Positions 1 through 13,734 of a stretch of DNA of 64,000 nucleotides are shown here, piece by piece. Location of the stretch: positions 3,968,001-4,032,000 of the forward strand of contig NC_039489.1 in the NCBI RefSeq assembly GCF_003590095.1, written 5' to 3'. The DNA is from Trichoplusia ni. Lineage: Eukaryota > Arthropoda > Insecta > Lepidoptera > Noctuidae. The position numbers and the translations under genes are program-made. The first letter of the stretch is position 1. Each line of letters opens with the position of its first letter. Under the pieces are notes generated by a model. That model was not told the origin of the DNA. It ran no database searches and saw only the letters and a program-made list of their open reading frames with translations.

Positions 1-1719
1 GATTTTTAAAATAGTAAAACCTAATTTGTTTAAATAAAGGTGTCAAACTTATGTACCTGTTAGATGCGGGTTTACTTTTATCTTTTAAATTATATAAGGT
101 TAACTTGTTACCTACTTATAATAAACAATCAAATGGGAAATAACAATAAAAGTTTTGTTTTCGAAAAAACCAACCTTTTTTTAACTTACAATTTTAGGTT
201 TTATACATTGACTCAAACTACGAACATCATGTACACAAAACTACAATCGTAGATATACAAAGAAGTCTAAATAACATTTCTGTTTGTGTGTTTACGATAC
301 ATGCTAAAGGATATCCTATAATCAAAAAATGATGAAGGACTTCCCTTTCCTTGCCCACTTTAACACAGATTAAAAAACACAAACAATTAATCCATTTGAC
401 TTCACCCACAAATGAGTGTCCAGTACATTATCTATACTTAACCTGCGCCGCGGCCGATGTAAACAATGTTTCCGTTTACTGTCGGCTTTTAAAGGGTTAA
501 TAATACAGTTCGATTGGCTATTTTTATTTTAATCTTGTTGGATCGGAAGTTTGGATGTTTTTAATTAAACTGTCGGATATCCGAAAAAAATAAGACTAAT
601 TTCGAATTAGAACGAATTGAGTTTATCAATCACGCCAGATTGATGTCAGCTAAATTGTTATACATGAACCTTTAATTTCTCATTTGAGTTGTAAAATTTT
701 ATCTACTATTATTATACATCTGATATTAACAGATCATCAAAAATTATTTCATATCCAAAACTGAAATTCTGATATTCATACATCCGTATCCGTAACCAAA
801 AGAGCATATTCATAACATCCCTAATTTAAAGAAAAATACAAATACACATCAGGCGGTAAAATTGACAAAAGCCGTTGTTAATAATTATCATTATTCCTTG
901 ATGTGTGATTAATAAGAATTAAGAAGTACAGATGTCGGTAACTTTGATTATTATTGATAATTAAACTATTTCTATGAATTCGGTAACAAACTGTCGCATC
1001 GCTTACAACTCTTATCAGTTTCCATAAACAGTTAAAATCTACATTTTTCTATTGTTTTATCGATTTGTTCTGAGAATTATTTTGTTATATATTACGCAGT
1101 GGAAAATTAGTACGATCAGCAACGGAAATCGTTGAACACTAAGTATCACGTTTAGATAATAACTGCAGTGATTGTTTATAATCATCTATGCAATTAATTA
1201 TTAACGTTTACCTACTTTTCGGTTTTTAAATTATTTCTAAACCCCTTCACTATTTTGATATTCTTGAAATAAGTTTTTGTCAAGGCAAAGTAAAACCATT
1301 TTGTCCTGAGTGCGACATAAGATGCAGAGTAACGTAAGCTAGCTGTCTGATCCAGTGATCAAACACGTATTTCATCGATAGTTTTATGAACTAATGTTCA
1401 GTTAATAACAGTTTACAACAAGTATAAAAGTCTAGGCTAAAAAAAGCACAGCGTTACGTCAATCATAAGTCGGGCGCCACTCGGTACACAGACACCAAAG
1501 ATGAAATTCACTAAAATAACCTCTAATGTTTATCTTTTCACCCTTCCATTTCTCACTGCTAAAATATAGTATTACACTAATACAAACAAACCCAAAAGTT
1601 TGGTAAAATAAAAACGATCAACACATATTTCCTAGCTCTATAAACATAAGGGTCAAAATCGAAAATATCCATCTGAAAATGTGTTTCCGAACCGTAAAAT
1701 GTGTTTGTAAAGTCGCACT

Positions 1720-1880
1720 GTGATGTGCCGAAGTGAAAACAAACGGAGCTCAACTCAGCATTATGTATTTTGGCGCCAAAACAAACGTCAGTTTCACAGC
1801 GCGGCGGGCGGCGGGAACACGAGCCGTGTTTGTTCCCGTTTACACCGGCCGGATAAGCGGGTTTTCGATTACACTGTTGT
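1720..1880. promoter_or_regulatory. GC-rich block with a perfect E2F-like palindrome
   Basis: A GC- and CpG-rich patch inside otherwise AT-rich intron. It contains the 14-bp perfect palindrome TTTTGGCGCCAAAA at 1768-1781, which matches two overlapping E2F-type sites (TTTSGCGC), followed by a run of GGCGGGCGGCGGG type. Short open frames cross it but show no recognisable protein. It could be an intronic enhancer or alternative promoter. Function is inference from composition and motif only. Confidence 0.3.
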
Positions 1881-2387
1881 TGTTTTTTTATTCCGTTTTA
1901 TTTTTCTTTCGATATTTTTTTAGGAATGTGAAATTAGTGATTGCTGTTAAGTTTGTAATGAAAATAGTTGTCGCCTTTGCGGTGTGATGTACCGACGTCC
2001 GACGTGTTTTATTAAAAGGATTTGTGTTAGTGCTTATGTTAAGCGGTGTTTTACTCAAACAATCTGCTTGATAAATAGATAGTGGATTGTCTAGTGTCGG
2101 TCTATCGTGTTTAGAAATGGAAATCAAATAATCTGCTAAACTTTTAGACATACCGAAAAAAAAATGAGTCAGGTAGCTTTGCTAGGCGTTTTACTGACTT
2201 ACGAACTTAATTCGATCATTCAAAGTATGTAGCATGATTATTATAATTGTCCTTTAGAATATCAATATACCTAATTTCCTACTTACACCGACTTAAACTC
2301 ATATGTAGCTGCTTTATCTACATAAAACTCAACAGCGAAAGCAGTTGTCAGTAACAGCAGAGGTCCTACTGCATGGATATCCGAGTA

Positions 2388-2500
2388 GTTGTGGCCACCA
2401 CGCCAAATCCACGGTGCGCGTCGAGTCGCGGGACAAGCATATTTTGTATGATCCACGAACGCTTGTTCTGAGTACCTTTACACCGAATGCGGGAATCTAT
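2388..2500 (+). repeat. SINE fragment (tRNA-derived family 1)
   Basis: The segment around TGATCCACGAACGCTTGTTC matches the body of the tRNA-derived SINE found near 48.9, 51.1, 59.3 and 62 kb in this window. Its tRNA-like head is degraded and the 3' end is missing. Confidence 0.55.
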
Positions 2501-2513
2501 TAGAAAAAAATGT

Positions 2514-2560
2514 GGAATAGAGATGCTGCTCTATCCCATGTAGAGCGCTGTCTCCTTTCC
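2514..2560 (-). repeat. Copy of recurring GACAGCGCTCTACA motif
   Basis: The reverse complement reads GACAGCGCTCTACATGGGAT followed by a CATCTCTATT-type tail. Similar stretches occur near 8.4, 17.0, 17.4, 27.4 and 62.5 kb. The parent element is not identified. Confidence 0.4.
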
Positions 2561-2638
2561 ACGACTGCAAAACTATTCCTTTAAGGTCACCATATCTGAT
2601 GTAGGCCACCAGGATAACCCAATGTTATTAATAGTTAC

Positions 2639-2828
2639 CTAGTATAATCCCTCTTGCAATACGTCTTCCCGTCTCTGACGAAGCAGGTGCAGGACTCGTC
2701 GAGGAACTGGCGGCACTCCTGGCACTTGAGGCAGGCGGCGTGCCACTCCAGGTCGGGGGCCACCCTCAGGATGTACTGGTCGTGGATCTGGCCGCCGCAG
2801 CCCACGCACAGCGAGAGCCGGAGCTTTT
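2639..2828 (-). CDS. tup: Islet (LIM-homeodomain) exon 2, first LIM domain
   Basis: This 190-bp exon encodes the first LIM zinc-binding domain of Islet/tailup, a nuclear LIM-homeodomain transcription factor used in motor-neuron, heart and mesoderm specification in other animals. Read on the minus strand it gives KKLRLSLCVGCGGQIHDQYI and on to YCKRDYT. The metal ligands follow C-x2-C-x18-H-x2-C-x2-C-x2-C-x18-C-x2-D. SLCVGCG, HDQYILRV, DLEWHAACLKC and DESCTCFVRDGKTYCKRDY are what I recall as Islet-class signatures, so this is not Lhx1 or apterous. The acceptor is CCCCAG just before 2828; the donor is AG|GTAACT after 2639. The exon completes the lysine codon begun in exon 1 (two bases), then runs 62 codons and leaves two bases. 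It is far more GC-rich than the flanking intron. LIM2 and the homeodomain are outside the window. Confidence 0.96.
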
Positions 2829-4559
2829 CTGGGGACGAATTGGTAATGTTAGTTTTTGAAACGAGAAATAAAACTTTGCGGAATTAGATGATAGTGGTAT
2901 GTGTTCAGCTCCTATTTTCGAGCTGGTTCCAAATAATCAAGACTGAGACAAGAAAACTGTTACCCTAAGTACAGTAAGACCCTAAAAGCCACGCACAGGT
3001 CGTTTTTTGACGAATTATTTTTCAATATCCGAATCTTCAAGTCTTACCAACGGCAACGCAATTTCTTTTCACTGTGACCTATATCTATAGAATGTTGCGA
3101 TACTAAATATTTTCTGGAAGTCTTACAGCGCGTTTAAGGATCGACGCATAGCAAGAATTACGCCTTACGTTACATCCTGCCTTTAGTATTTATTTTGTCA
3201 AGCAAAATGTAAAATCGAATATATATTTTTGTTTACAACAGCGTTTAGGTAATTTTCCTTCCTGCATAACTCTGTAATTGATGTGCATGTTCAACGTTCA
3301 TGCTGAATCCGACGATATTTCATGTCTGACTCAAGTAATTTGAGACGTCTAAGCAAAATAAGGTAATTTGGTAATATTTTTGAAGCAGTTAACCACAACA
3401 ATTGAGATTTAACTTCGTTGTTAATGTTTTTTGTCATTTTCCTGCTCAAGCTCGGCAATCGAGGTTGTGTCTACGTATACATTCAGGTACAAAAGCTTTT
3501 AGTCAATAATAATACCTTGCCGCGAACAAAGGTACAATTATTTAGAGTCTAGGAAACATAAGTGTTTCAACTAAAATTACAGCCTTATGTACGAACATAA
3601 TGCTACCGACTATTATTTCACGGCAACCGCGATTAACCCCCAAAAGCCGTGGCTTAAATTTATTCGAAAAAGGACATAATAACAGGAATTATGAATAAAT
3701 TATACCACAGTGCGGATCGATATAAGTGGGCGTGGCTCGCGCCGCCCAACGCCTAAACAGCGATCATCTAGCCGTCTCTTTCTAACACGCAGTCTCGCTC
3801 TAACTTAGCTATACTTTAAGTTTATCTGATTCCAATTAATGTAGAATTGTTTTAATTGATTTGCGAATGATGTTCTTCGGTTCAGTAATTTGTTGGTTTT
3901 GTTTCGTCTACATTTTAGTTTCTACTTTGCAATCTGTATCGCAGATTGTAGATTTAAGTTTTTATTCTAATTGTTCATGCCTAATTAAATAGATCTCGTA
4001 GTTGTACGAGTGTGACTAATAAACATGTTTTTGGTAGACAAGAAAACCTAGACAGAGTAAAGGCAAACAAAAGCGGTTTTTGTGTGCAGAGATGATTCGT
4101 TAAAAATTAAGTAGATTTCCATACACACCTCATAAAACTTAAGCAACATAGTTTTTTTTTTAATTATTACAGTACGGGAAAGATAGTAGACGATTTTTAA
4201 GTCTGTTTAAGGTTTTTTTAGAAGCTTTATAATTCATAAAACATACTTAAACAGAAGCATCTGAAAACAGCTTAGATACTTCATTTTACGACTTTTAACC
4301 CAAAAATGTTAATCAAGGTGACCCCAAAATGCACTTGACATAAAAATACTCGCTCCTCATAAAATATCCATAAAGAAGATTAATTAAAAACTGCATCAGC
4401 ATCGTGTCTTAATAAAAACCATTTTATGATATTTCTTAAGGGTTACAAAAGATAAATGTGAAAAAATATATTTATGCAATTACAAAATTTATGCGAACGC
4501 TGTTGCAGTGTTAAGTTTAATGACAGAAAGAAGTTTATTATGCGAAACGGAACCGAGAA

Positions 4560-4615
4560 TTGTTAAATTAATGGGATTGCATTAATCAATTTAATTGAAT
4601 TAATCCCAATTATTA
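4560..4615. promoter_or_regulatory. Cluster of homeodomain-type sites
   Basis: Within about 55 bp lie several TAAT/ATTA cores, including TTAATGGGATT and, in opposite orientation, AATTAATCCCAATT. The TAATCCC core is the K50 (Bicoid/Otd/Pitx-type) homeodomain site, and two copies face each other across an AT-rich centre. The position in the first intron of a homeobox gene fits an enhancer. AT-rich DNA produces TAAT by chance, so this is tentative. Confidence 0.25.
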
Positions 4616-7600
4616 GTCACAGTACTTAGTTACCGGTAGCCAACATTTTTTAGTGCTTTTTTTTTCAAAATGTAATATTATTCTGTTAAGTGACTCTGCA
4701 CTCAAATTTAAAATGAGAAAACATTAAACACTTCATAAATTAAAAAATAAATGAATATTTTGAATTCTTTATCTTAATTGTAGAGTCAAAAACAATAATT
4801 TTTGAAACAGATTCAATTACAAGCGTCTTTAAGCGTTTCTTTGTATTTTGGTTTTTGTTTTTTTTTATTTAGAAACTCAATAACAATTAGATAGCGTTTC
4901 TTTTCCTAAGTGGTTTGCAGCAAATTGCGTTATCTGAGCAATTTGTGAAAATGTGTTTGTTTGACACTCGAAACGTCTGGACCAATTTTGATCGAATCAT
5001 AAAGTTAAAAAGATGGCGTGAAGATAGCTGACACGATACATTGATACAGAACCTGTATACCCACATACAAAAAAACTTACAAGTAGTAGCAACACTATAA
5101 TTATATTTCTTTTCTTTTACCCTACACTGTACAATGCAATAAAATGTTTGAATATTGAGTATAGTCTAGTACTTAATATAATAGAAATAGAGTTCAAGGT
5201 CACACGGTGATTTAGAATAGAATAGAAATTCAGTTTGTATATTTAAACCTATTTTAAAATTATTAATTACTTGTTACTGCTCACATACCGCGATCCCGTC
5301 ACGCTGACTGCGCGACACACAAAGACGTGCTTCGATGCAGATTTGACCGATAAGTGAACATCCTTTATTTTTGTACCGAGGTTAAGCACCTTGGAGTGAA
5401 GCTGTGTCATGTCTACTTTAATCTTACCTATTGATCTTGAAGCTTAGTCTCATAGTATAGGGTCAGTTAGGAGGCGATGAAGGGTGTCTATTCGCCTTTT
5501 AAAGCACTGCATATGGGTACATAGATAGATATTTTTAAATTGTATCACCACATAAAGACAGGATTGGATACAAGTAAATCGTTACATGGCGCCACAGTGA
5601 TGTTAGTTTAGTTTAGTAGGTGTTATTGCTAAAGGCGATTTAAGAGACAACCTTTGGATGGACTAGATTCGGAAGGAGCATACTCTGTGCAGGAAGATCG
5701 CGGACTAAGGTTTTTTTTAAAAAAAATACTTAAACTAAGGCCTGTGAAGTGGACAATTGAAAAATACAGGACTTTTAAAGGCCAAAAGTCCCATAGTTAG
5801 TAGCCAATTTTATCCAATGTATGTACAATATAAAGTATTATCAGTGCAGTTTTTGAAAACCACTCTACTCCTTGCAGTGAGCTGTCACCATTCCACCAAC
5901 AAGCTTTAGGTCATCGCGGTTAAATTAATACAGAAAATTCTTAAACTGTCTACACTGCTTAAAACTATTAAATTAATTACAATTATAAACATACGAGCTA
6001 CTTAATTTGGCCGAACTCTACCAATAAATTAAGAAAGGTATTAAATTTTAATGAATTCATTAATTTTATGAGTAGTTAGCCGATGTACTTTGTCGGCGAG
6101 AGTTTAACTAAGGTAGGTATGTAGTTGTCTGCTTATCCTTAAACCCATTTAGTTATGATATATTTATGGAATACAATTTAATGTTTGATAATTTAATTGA
6201 CGCGTGCTTAAAGGCACCGGGGCTTTTCTCCTTACAAAGTTCGGTAGCGGGATTACTTTGATAGTAAACAATATACAGTGATATTTAACTTTCTATTTAT
6301 GAATCAAGAATTTGTGACAAGGCAGTCCAGTGGTCATATCACAATTTTCATTTTGACTTTTCAATACTCTTACTGCGATTTGATTGGAACTTGTTCATAA
6401 GTCATCTCAAATTAGTCGAAAGTTATTTTTACGGATATGTAACATAGGAGCTGAAGAAACGACGGCTGTGGACTCATTCAACTGAAACGAGTTTATTATA
6501 ACAATATGAGCCTTTAAGGGAGCCAAACTGTACAAAAATGTCTAGATACCAAATATTGGATTCTGCCCTCTCAGGCAAATGACATATCGCCTAGAATATA
6601 GTCATATCGAATAGTTTTTCTGAGAATGAAAATGACATCTAAGTGAAGTTTCCAAGAGGAACGACATGTCATTTCTATAAAAGTTGAGGCTTTTAACTTG
6701 TGAAATGCCACTTAGATACAGTGTGGAATCGCCAATCCGTGGTGACCAAGCATGGTCATCAATGCTCAATAATTTTGCGCGATTTGCCCATCAGTGGGAC
6801 ATTCACCTTTATCATTACCACCATACAAGTCCACCTGGCTAATTAGAAATAAGCTCAGTGATATATGACTAAACACTTTTTGCATTTATTTATTGGGTTT
6901 AGACATGTGTGCGTGATCAGTTGTCAATTGTTTGTATGTGTGCATGTCGATGCGTTACGTACAGGTGTAGGTACGTATGTGTGTGTGTATTGGAGGCTGG
7001 TTTTAAAAACGCGTGCGTTAGAATTTATAGTGTCAATAATATGGTCGCCGTCGCGTCACGTAGGGTTGGCACGTTTGTGTACCTGTGATTTTTGTGTTTT
7101 GTACCGAATATTATAAGACTTTTTTTAAGAGATTTATTTTAGATTGATAAATAAAAATATACGAAGGAGGAAAAGTAGAAAATTCTGAATTTTCAATTTT
7201 CAAATAAAAAAAAATATGAAAAGACTTTATTATTTAATTACTTACGATGGTAGACGGTGGCTTTTTTGCATTTTTTCAATACTTATTACAATTACAAAAA
7301 TGTACTACTCTGGCCTACAAACTAAGTATACCTATAATTAATGTTGACAACACGATATACTTAATTAGATTAATAAACATTAACGTCACTACTAGCAAAG
7401 ATACAAAATTATGAAATTAACAAAACACACGTTATATTGTCATATTATTATCACCATCTCACTTTATAATATCTATGATAGCGTATCTTAAAACATAGTC
7501 ATTTAGATTAATTTAATAAAAATGTCATGTTCTGAATATGCCTTGTATTTATCAATTTTCTTTGGTTATGATATAATAACTGACATGTGTAATGTTTTTT

Positions 7601-8214
7601 TTTTTTATTGCAAAGATATTTTTTATTTTAGTTTGTAGAGTTTCGCAGTGTGAAAATGAAACGCCTTAGCTAAAACCGCGCTATCTATACGTGTGACATC
7701 AGGCTGTATCTCATGAACGTGTCTGAAACGGTTGCTAGACCATTGATGAGCACAATTTTTTTATTGTTTTTCTTTAGTTGCTTTGTAAGGAACCCCTAGT
7801 ATCGCTGGTAGGATTCGTACTTGGATGGTTTTTATTTTATTGTAAAGACATGTTTAATATCCTTCTTTATTGTTGGTTTTAGTTATTACTCGAAGTATAA
7901 ACGGATTTGAGATAAAAAAGTAGTAGTTTGTTATCATTATTCTTCATATGTAGGTAAACTTTCTTGTTTTGATAATATTTAAGTCTTGTTTTTATCGTTT
8001 TTTGACTATATTTAACTCTACCTATTCAGAAAGACGAAAAAAAAATATGGACAAACCTGAACTTAAAATATGACCGAACAAAACGTCATGGAAGTAAATG
8101 AAAATCTAACGTTTGTTTTTCCTGACTTCATTTTCATTTTTGATTACTTAACTCTTTATTGACCCAATATATTTTATTAATTTATATTGTTTTATTTCGT
8201 GGCAGCCCTACTGG

Positions 8215-8425
8215 CAGCAACAAAATCGGAGGCGGCGCGGCAAAGCGGGCGGCGCGGCGGCGGCGGCACAAAGACCGGCGAACACGCACCGCGGTATCTC
8301 TGCAACACGGCCGTAGGGAGCCGCGCACACCGACACCACTCACGAGGGTCTACACTGTTGCACTTGTGGCAGAGAGATGCTACACAAAACGGTGTAGAGC
8401 GGCCTCTCGTTCTAACGCGAGAGAA
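8215..8425. promoter_or_regulatory. GC-rich island in Islet intron 1
   Basis: About 200 bp of strongly GC- and CpG-rich sequence (GGCGGCGCGG type) in AT-rich surroundings. On the minus strand a strong donor-like CTC|GTGAGT lies at 8343-8338, so an alternative first exon is conceivable. On the plus strand a pyrimidine-rich stretch ending in GGCAG precedes the island. Both strands have open frames of about 100 codons, but these come from the simple GC composition and resemble no family I know. Part of the right side is a copy of the GACAGCGCTCTACA motif in minus orientation. Confidence 0.3.
8365..8415 (-). repeat. Copy of recurring GACAGCGCTCTACA motif
   Basis: The reverse complement reads GAGAGGCCGCTCTACACCGT and ends GTAGCATCTCTCTGCC, matching the family centred on GCTCTACA followed by a CATCTCTCT tail. 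The parent element is unknown. Confidence 0.35.
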
Positions 8426-11400
8426 TTGAAAAACTTGGAAGTACAACTTTTTGGATCTAGTATTTAGAAATAATCGTCTAGCTAACCTAATACCATCTCT
8501 TAAAGTAAATCCGGAAATTAAATGATTGATTCTGTAAGTAGGATATATCATCACTTTTAAATGTATATTTTAGAGCACACTAGAGTCGAAAGTTCTTCTA
8601 CATCTGACTACCCTGAGAATAAAAGTCGAAACAAAATCTGCTGTTTGCAATAGTTGAAGAAACACGGCGTAACATAGGCATCGCTCTTCCATAACCAAAA
8701 CTATGATGTACTTACTGATCAGTCGATAGTACTATCTTTAACGTGTCTTAACTTTACCAATACAGCCTGGATAAATAGCTATCTATAAATGAAACCAACG
8801 GAAAGTTATTGGGGTCGAAAAACAAAAATAAGAAAAAATCGTTTGAAGAGGAAAAGATTGGAGTTTAAGGATGGTGGTTGCTGTAGGTCATCATGCTAAA
8901 TACCAATGTGAGCTTGTTCATGGAACAAAGATTGATGTTATTCAATGTCTGTGTTTTTCTGTAATTCTCCCTAAAGATGGATTTAGACAATACATCGAAG
9001 AAAGATGTGAATTCATTGGCATTATAGTAGTTTGTTTTACAAGCTTGCCATTGCCTATAAATGCTCATAATTACGACTACAGTAAGAAAGGATCTCCCGA
9101 TGGTGTTGCGCAGAGGATGCGCGAGCGAACCCTTGACATCGACATAGGATGTTAAAGGAATCAGGTCTTTTTAGTTGTAGAGTGTTTGATAAATAGCGAC
9201 ACTTTGCCTGAGTGAGGCATGGTTTAAAATGATTAGCTTTGCAACTAAAGAAGAGGTATTTAAAAAACCGGAACTTAAGTCCGTAAAACCACTGATAGTT
9301 GTCTGACTGCCTAGCGATCTAGAGGCTCTTCTGAATTAAGTCATGATTGCCTTACGAAGAACGCCTTCTAAGTCACATCACACATTTTCCCATACCTCCC
9401 AACCATTGTCCTAAACCAAACAGCAGAAAGGGGGCGCCACTAACACATTCTAAACCGTTAACTGCTCACAAATAACCTTCGCCCGCCGCGACAATAGCCC
9501 GGTCTTTTGGACCGGCCATATTAGACACCGTATTTGACTTAAACATTAGTAAAAGGAGTCTTTAAATCTCACCGCGGTAGGAGTTGCTAATTTTAACCCT
9601 CGGTCCTTTACAAATAATGTTTAAATCAACAGGATGTACCATACGGGTGAATATCGCGTGCGTACACAACAAATTATCCATCCAATATCTTTATGTTGTA
9701 GTGGTAATTTCAAGGGAATTTGGACTTTGTTGCCTTATGAGGTGAAGATAAATTGTTTGCTTGGTCATTAGAGTCGGGATTTCAATGTTTTATCCTCTAT
9801 AGTTGGGTTACGTTGCGTTGTTAATTTTACAGTTTGTTGCCAGTTTAATATTGTTTATTTTTTGAACTTGCAACTAGGCTTCGACGAAGTATGAATTGTA
9901 TGTACAGTTGAGAGCAAAACTGTGAACTCAATTGCAGATTGATACCTAAATAGGTCACGATTAAAAGAAACTGTGTAGTTTATGAGTGTAACTGTGTATT
10001 TAGAGTTGCCTGACCAAATGCCGTTAAAGAATGAATTAAAAATTACTCCCTTTTGATGTCGGTTGCACAATAAAAAGGCTTTGATTAGAATCCAAGCAAA
10101 AAATACGAATAACTAATTATCATTGATCGTTTTGATAAATGATAATAAATTATTCATACTGTAAAATGAATTCATGAAAAGAAGTCTCAAAAAAATCTCC
10201 TAAATTTATCTCTACAATTTCTTTATAGCAAATAACTTCAAATATCGACGGAGAGAGTCTTTAGAAGTCCAACACCAACTCCCAAATCCTCTCAAGCATA
10301 AACCGCACTTACTTATACACTCTACCCATTTTACACAAACTCATAGTTAAAAATATCACCTTTATTCCAACTTGTTAAAGTCCAAATTTCTCAATAACTA
10401 TTACAAACTTTCATGCCGACTGTATCTCAACATTTCTGCTGACCCTACCGTGACTCAAGTGCCCAATATTTATTCCCATCGTATATTTTTTTACCGGCTT
10501 ACCGCCAAAGACCGCCGAGGTAACACTGTTTACGCAGCGCCGGTAAAAAGGTGTCGGTAAAAAATCTTAATGGTCCACGTATTGATATATGAAGCTGTGG
10601 TTGCGAATGTTTGGGTGATCTGGTGTTGGTATGTGTTATGTTGGATGGTGATGGATCGGGGATGAAATTTAAATAAAAGTGAATATTGATAATTTCAAAA
10701 TTGACAGACGTAGTAGTGAAAATCTTTGCGTACGTTTCATGAAGAAATCAGAAACCTAAATGTTTGTTATCAATTGACTTGGAAAGGCCCAATTTTCTTT
10801 TTTTAGGAAAGCAATTTTATTAAAAAAGTCATAGCTTTGTAAATATAAGTTAAAAGAATACATACTAAAGTAAGAGTATCTCAAGCCAATTTGAAATTTA
10901 TAAATATAATCAAAAGCCATAGCGATATATATATGCTTCATCCTCTTTTCACTCTTAAACTCATGTCATTTTCGTACATCTTGCCATCTTAGTAAACGTC
11001 CGGAAGAAAGGTTCGCATATAGCAATAGAGTTAGCTCTACACTACCATTCCTCTCTATCCTATTCCTTTCTAAATCAAAACACAATCGCTCTAACAGAAC
11101 CCCAGCATCAGCTGTTGATCAGCTGATCACAGCTCCTCAAACGTCAATCAGAGAGATATTGATTGCGGGTGAAACCGTGTAATGAAATTAGTCGCGGCGT
11201 GGGAACGAGAATGTCTGTGTCATTATAGTATGTTATCTGTATCACTGGAGAGCGCTACTGTTATACTTGGGGCCATTAAACCAGCGAGGGAAAGTGGTAA
11301 CGAAGAGGTGTAGATAAAAAACAGAGAGGTAATCATTATAGCGGGAATTTAGCAGGATGGTGATGGTATGAAAACCATTGGTAAAAGATTCTTCCTGCTG

Positions 11401-13734
11401 ATAGAGAGACAGGCGGACGGTAAGTTCGTTTAAACAAAGACGCAAGAATAGCAGAAAGTTGAGGGTAAGAAAAATAGCAAAACTGGAATCAATAAAACAT
11501 ATAAAAAATTGATTGAACAAAGGAAGTGGTTAGTGGCCATTTTTACAAGTTTAATTCTTCCTACCAAATTAACTTTTACAAAATTAAAGTTGTAGTATTT
11601 CACTCTTTAATATCATGTGTTATGGCCCACAATAGTCAATTAAAACCCACGGCTAGTTTCGTGGCCCCTAAAAGTAAGACCACCGATAATATCGGAATCC
11701 GTTTGACGTCTATATTCACATATCGCGCCGCCATCTTGGATTTAAAGAAAAAGTAAAAATCCGTTCTTTATTAGTACCAAATGATACACGAATAATTCTT
11801 ATAGAATGTTCTTTGTAGGTGTCTCAAAAAATCTAAGATTTTATCTTGTTAAGTTACGATATAATAAGGCATAATATGTTGGTATTAGTTGAGTATTTAG
11901 GTCAATATGACAGGACATTTTTTAACGCTCAAAGGACTTAATTATTTTGTTTTGTATGTAATGGTATACTATTCCATATTTTGTTAAAAAACTATTATAT
12001 TTTACATAATTATACCAATAGCCCAAATTAGCTTCATCTCAACAATTTACTATAGTTTCGAAGCTACTTTCAGCCGTCCATGTCTGTTCTTCTACAGAAC
12101 GATGCTGGATAGCTCTATACCACATATAGCCTGAAGTTCTCAACAAGGAATTTGCATATTGGTCTTATATCCTCTGAAAACCTTAAAAATCCCGGTCTCT
12201 TTCAAATTAAGTCCTTGTATAAACGATCGTCTATGATCAGTTGCAAATTTCAACTTGCCACTTCTAAATTCAGTTCACCTAAAATAGCCTGTACCATACC
12301 ATGTTCTATTACTTGTGGAGTGACAGCAATTGTTTATAAATCAAGCCACAATTTACGTATTATAAATAGTAGAATTATTACCAGACCATAAGTGGTCACT
12401 GTAATGCGGTCGAAATGTCGAGGTGTTCAAGCTATTGTTTCTTGCGACAGCTAGGTTATTTACGTCTAGATAAGTAGTGATAATTACTAACCAATTAAAT
12501 GGTATTGAGGTAATTGCTGTTACAATTAGTAGTACACGATTTAGAAATAATAAATTGAATAAGTTAGAAGGGATTTGGAAATTGCGGGCATTCATAAATA
12601 TGTCACTAAATATAGGAATACAAAATTGTAAAGGTTCTTTTAAAAATCTTTAGTGGCTTAAACGACAGCTGATCATTTTTAAGAAAGTAAAATTAACTGT
12701 TTACTTAATCTATCACTTTTTTGACGATATAGTTATAACATACAGAATAGCCTTAGTAAGGGCTTTTCCTTTCACCGTTTTTACCTTTGGGTACGGAATA
12801 ACGTAATATTGTAAAACCTGTAGAAGCCATAGTTGTCTGTCCACCGGTGACATCTAACCTGCTTAACCGACTCGGCACACAAAAGAGGCGCCTCTCAGAG
12901 CTCCCAATCCATCGCACTTGTTATTTCCTTCATCAGAGACACACAAAAACTGTTTAATAACATCATACGTCAGATTATCTGGCGGCCATGGCGTTTGGTT
13001 GAGGTTGGGGTACAATGAGTGCGAGTGATGAGATCAAATGTTGTACACAAAACTTCTAAAAATATGTTTATGAAGGCATTAAAAAAGTTAAAATCAGAGG
13101 TACATATCACATAAGCCGTTCCTGGTTTTTCCAATAAATAATTGCTATGAAATTAAGAAAATGTTGTGCAGACGAGAGATAACAGAAATTCGTATTTTAA
13201 TTGTTGAAACATTAGTCCATAAATATCCTACCATTTTGCTAAAAGCTCTTGCTATCGAGAAGGTATATTTATTGAACTTAACACTTGCTTACATATTCCA
13301 TAATCATACATAATAATATTACCATACCACACGAACCTGCATCAAATCAATCTCAAAATACAAAAAACACAATCAAAATCGACTCTACAATAACTCTAAG
13401 TAGCCTCCAAAATAAACCCAGTGTATCACTAACCTAACTATAAATAAAAAAGCTACAACTTGACAGGTCCCAAGCTACTGTAAAGGGTTTTATGATGCGA
13501 TGCAGACTGACAAAAAATGTATCACAGTCTGACCCGATTATATTCTGAATATTGGTATTAATCTTTATAAGAATACCCTAAGCATGTATAACCGAACATG
13601 TAAAAATCGTAAAAAAACTTCTAGACATCATCTTTATTGAAGTGAAGCTTCTTTAGGCGCGACTAGAAGGTACGACAATGCCACGAAAGTCCGGTTACGG
13701 CAATATGGCGTCTAGTTCAATTTTGACAATTTTG

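Larger units (their letters stand above)
1..2638 (-). other. tup: Islet intron 2 (partial, runs off the left edge)
   Basis: This AT-rich stretch lies downstream (minus strand) of the splice donor that ends the LIM1 exon. I searched it for a second LIM domain or homeodomain on the minus strand and found none, so those exons must lie beyond the left edge. It holds a GC-rich block near 1770-1870 and a short SINE fragment plus a recurring motif at 2388-2560. Nothing else was recognised. Confidence 0.75.

Noticed and set aside
1..2638. Second LIM domain exon of Islet
   Set aside because: Looked for on the minus strand and not found. The GC-rich block at 1.8 kb does not encode paired CxxC ligands.
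8159..8554. Overlapping open frames of 80-120 codons on both strands
   Set aside because: Arginine- and proline-rich translations of GGC/GCC-type sequence. One starts at GTG, and no known domain is present.
12353..12595. Possible Penelope-like or other retroelement remnant (GCGGTCGAAATGTCGAGG)
   Set aside because: Only a short phrase looks familiar. No reverse-transcriptase motif is visible on either strand.
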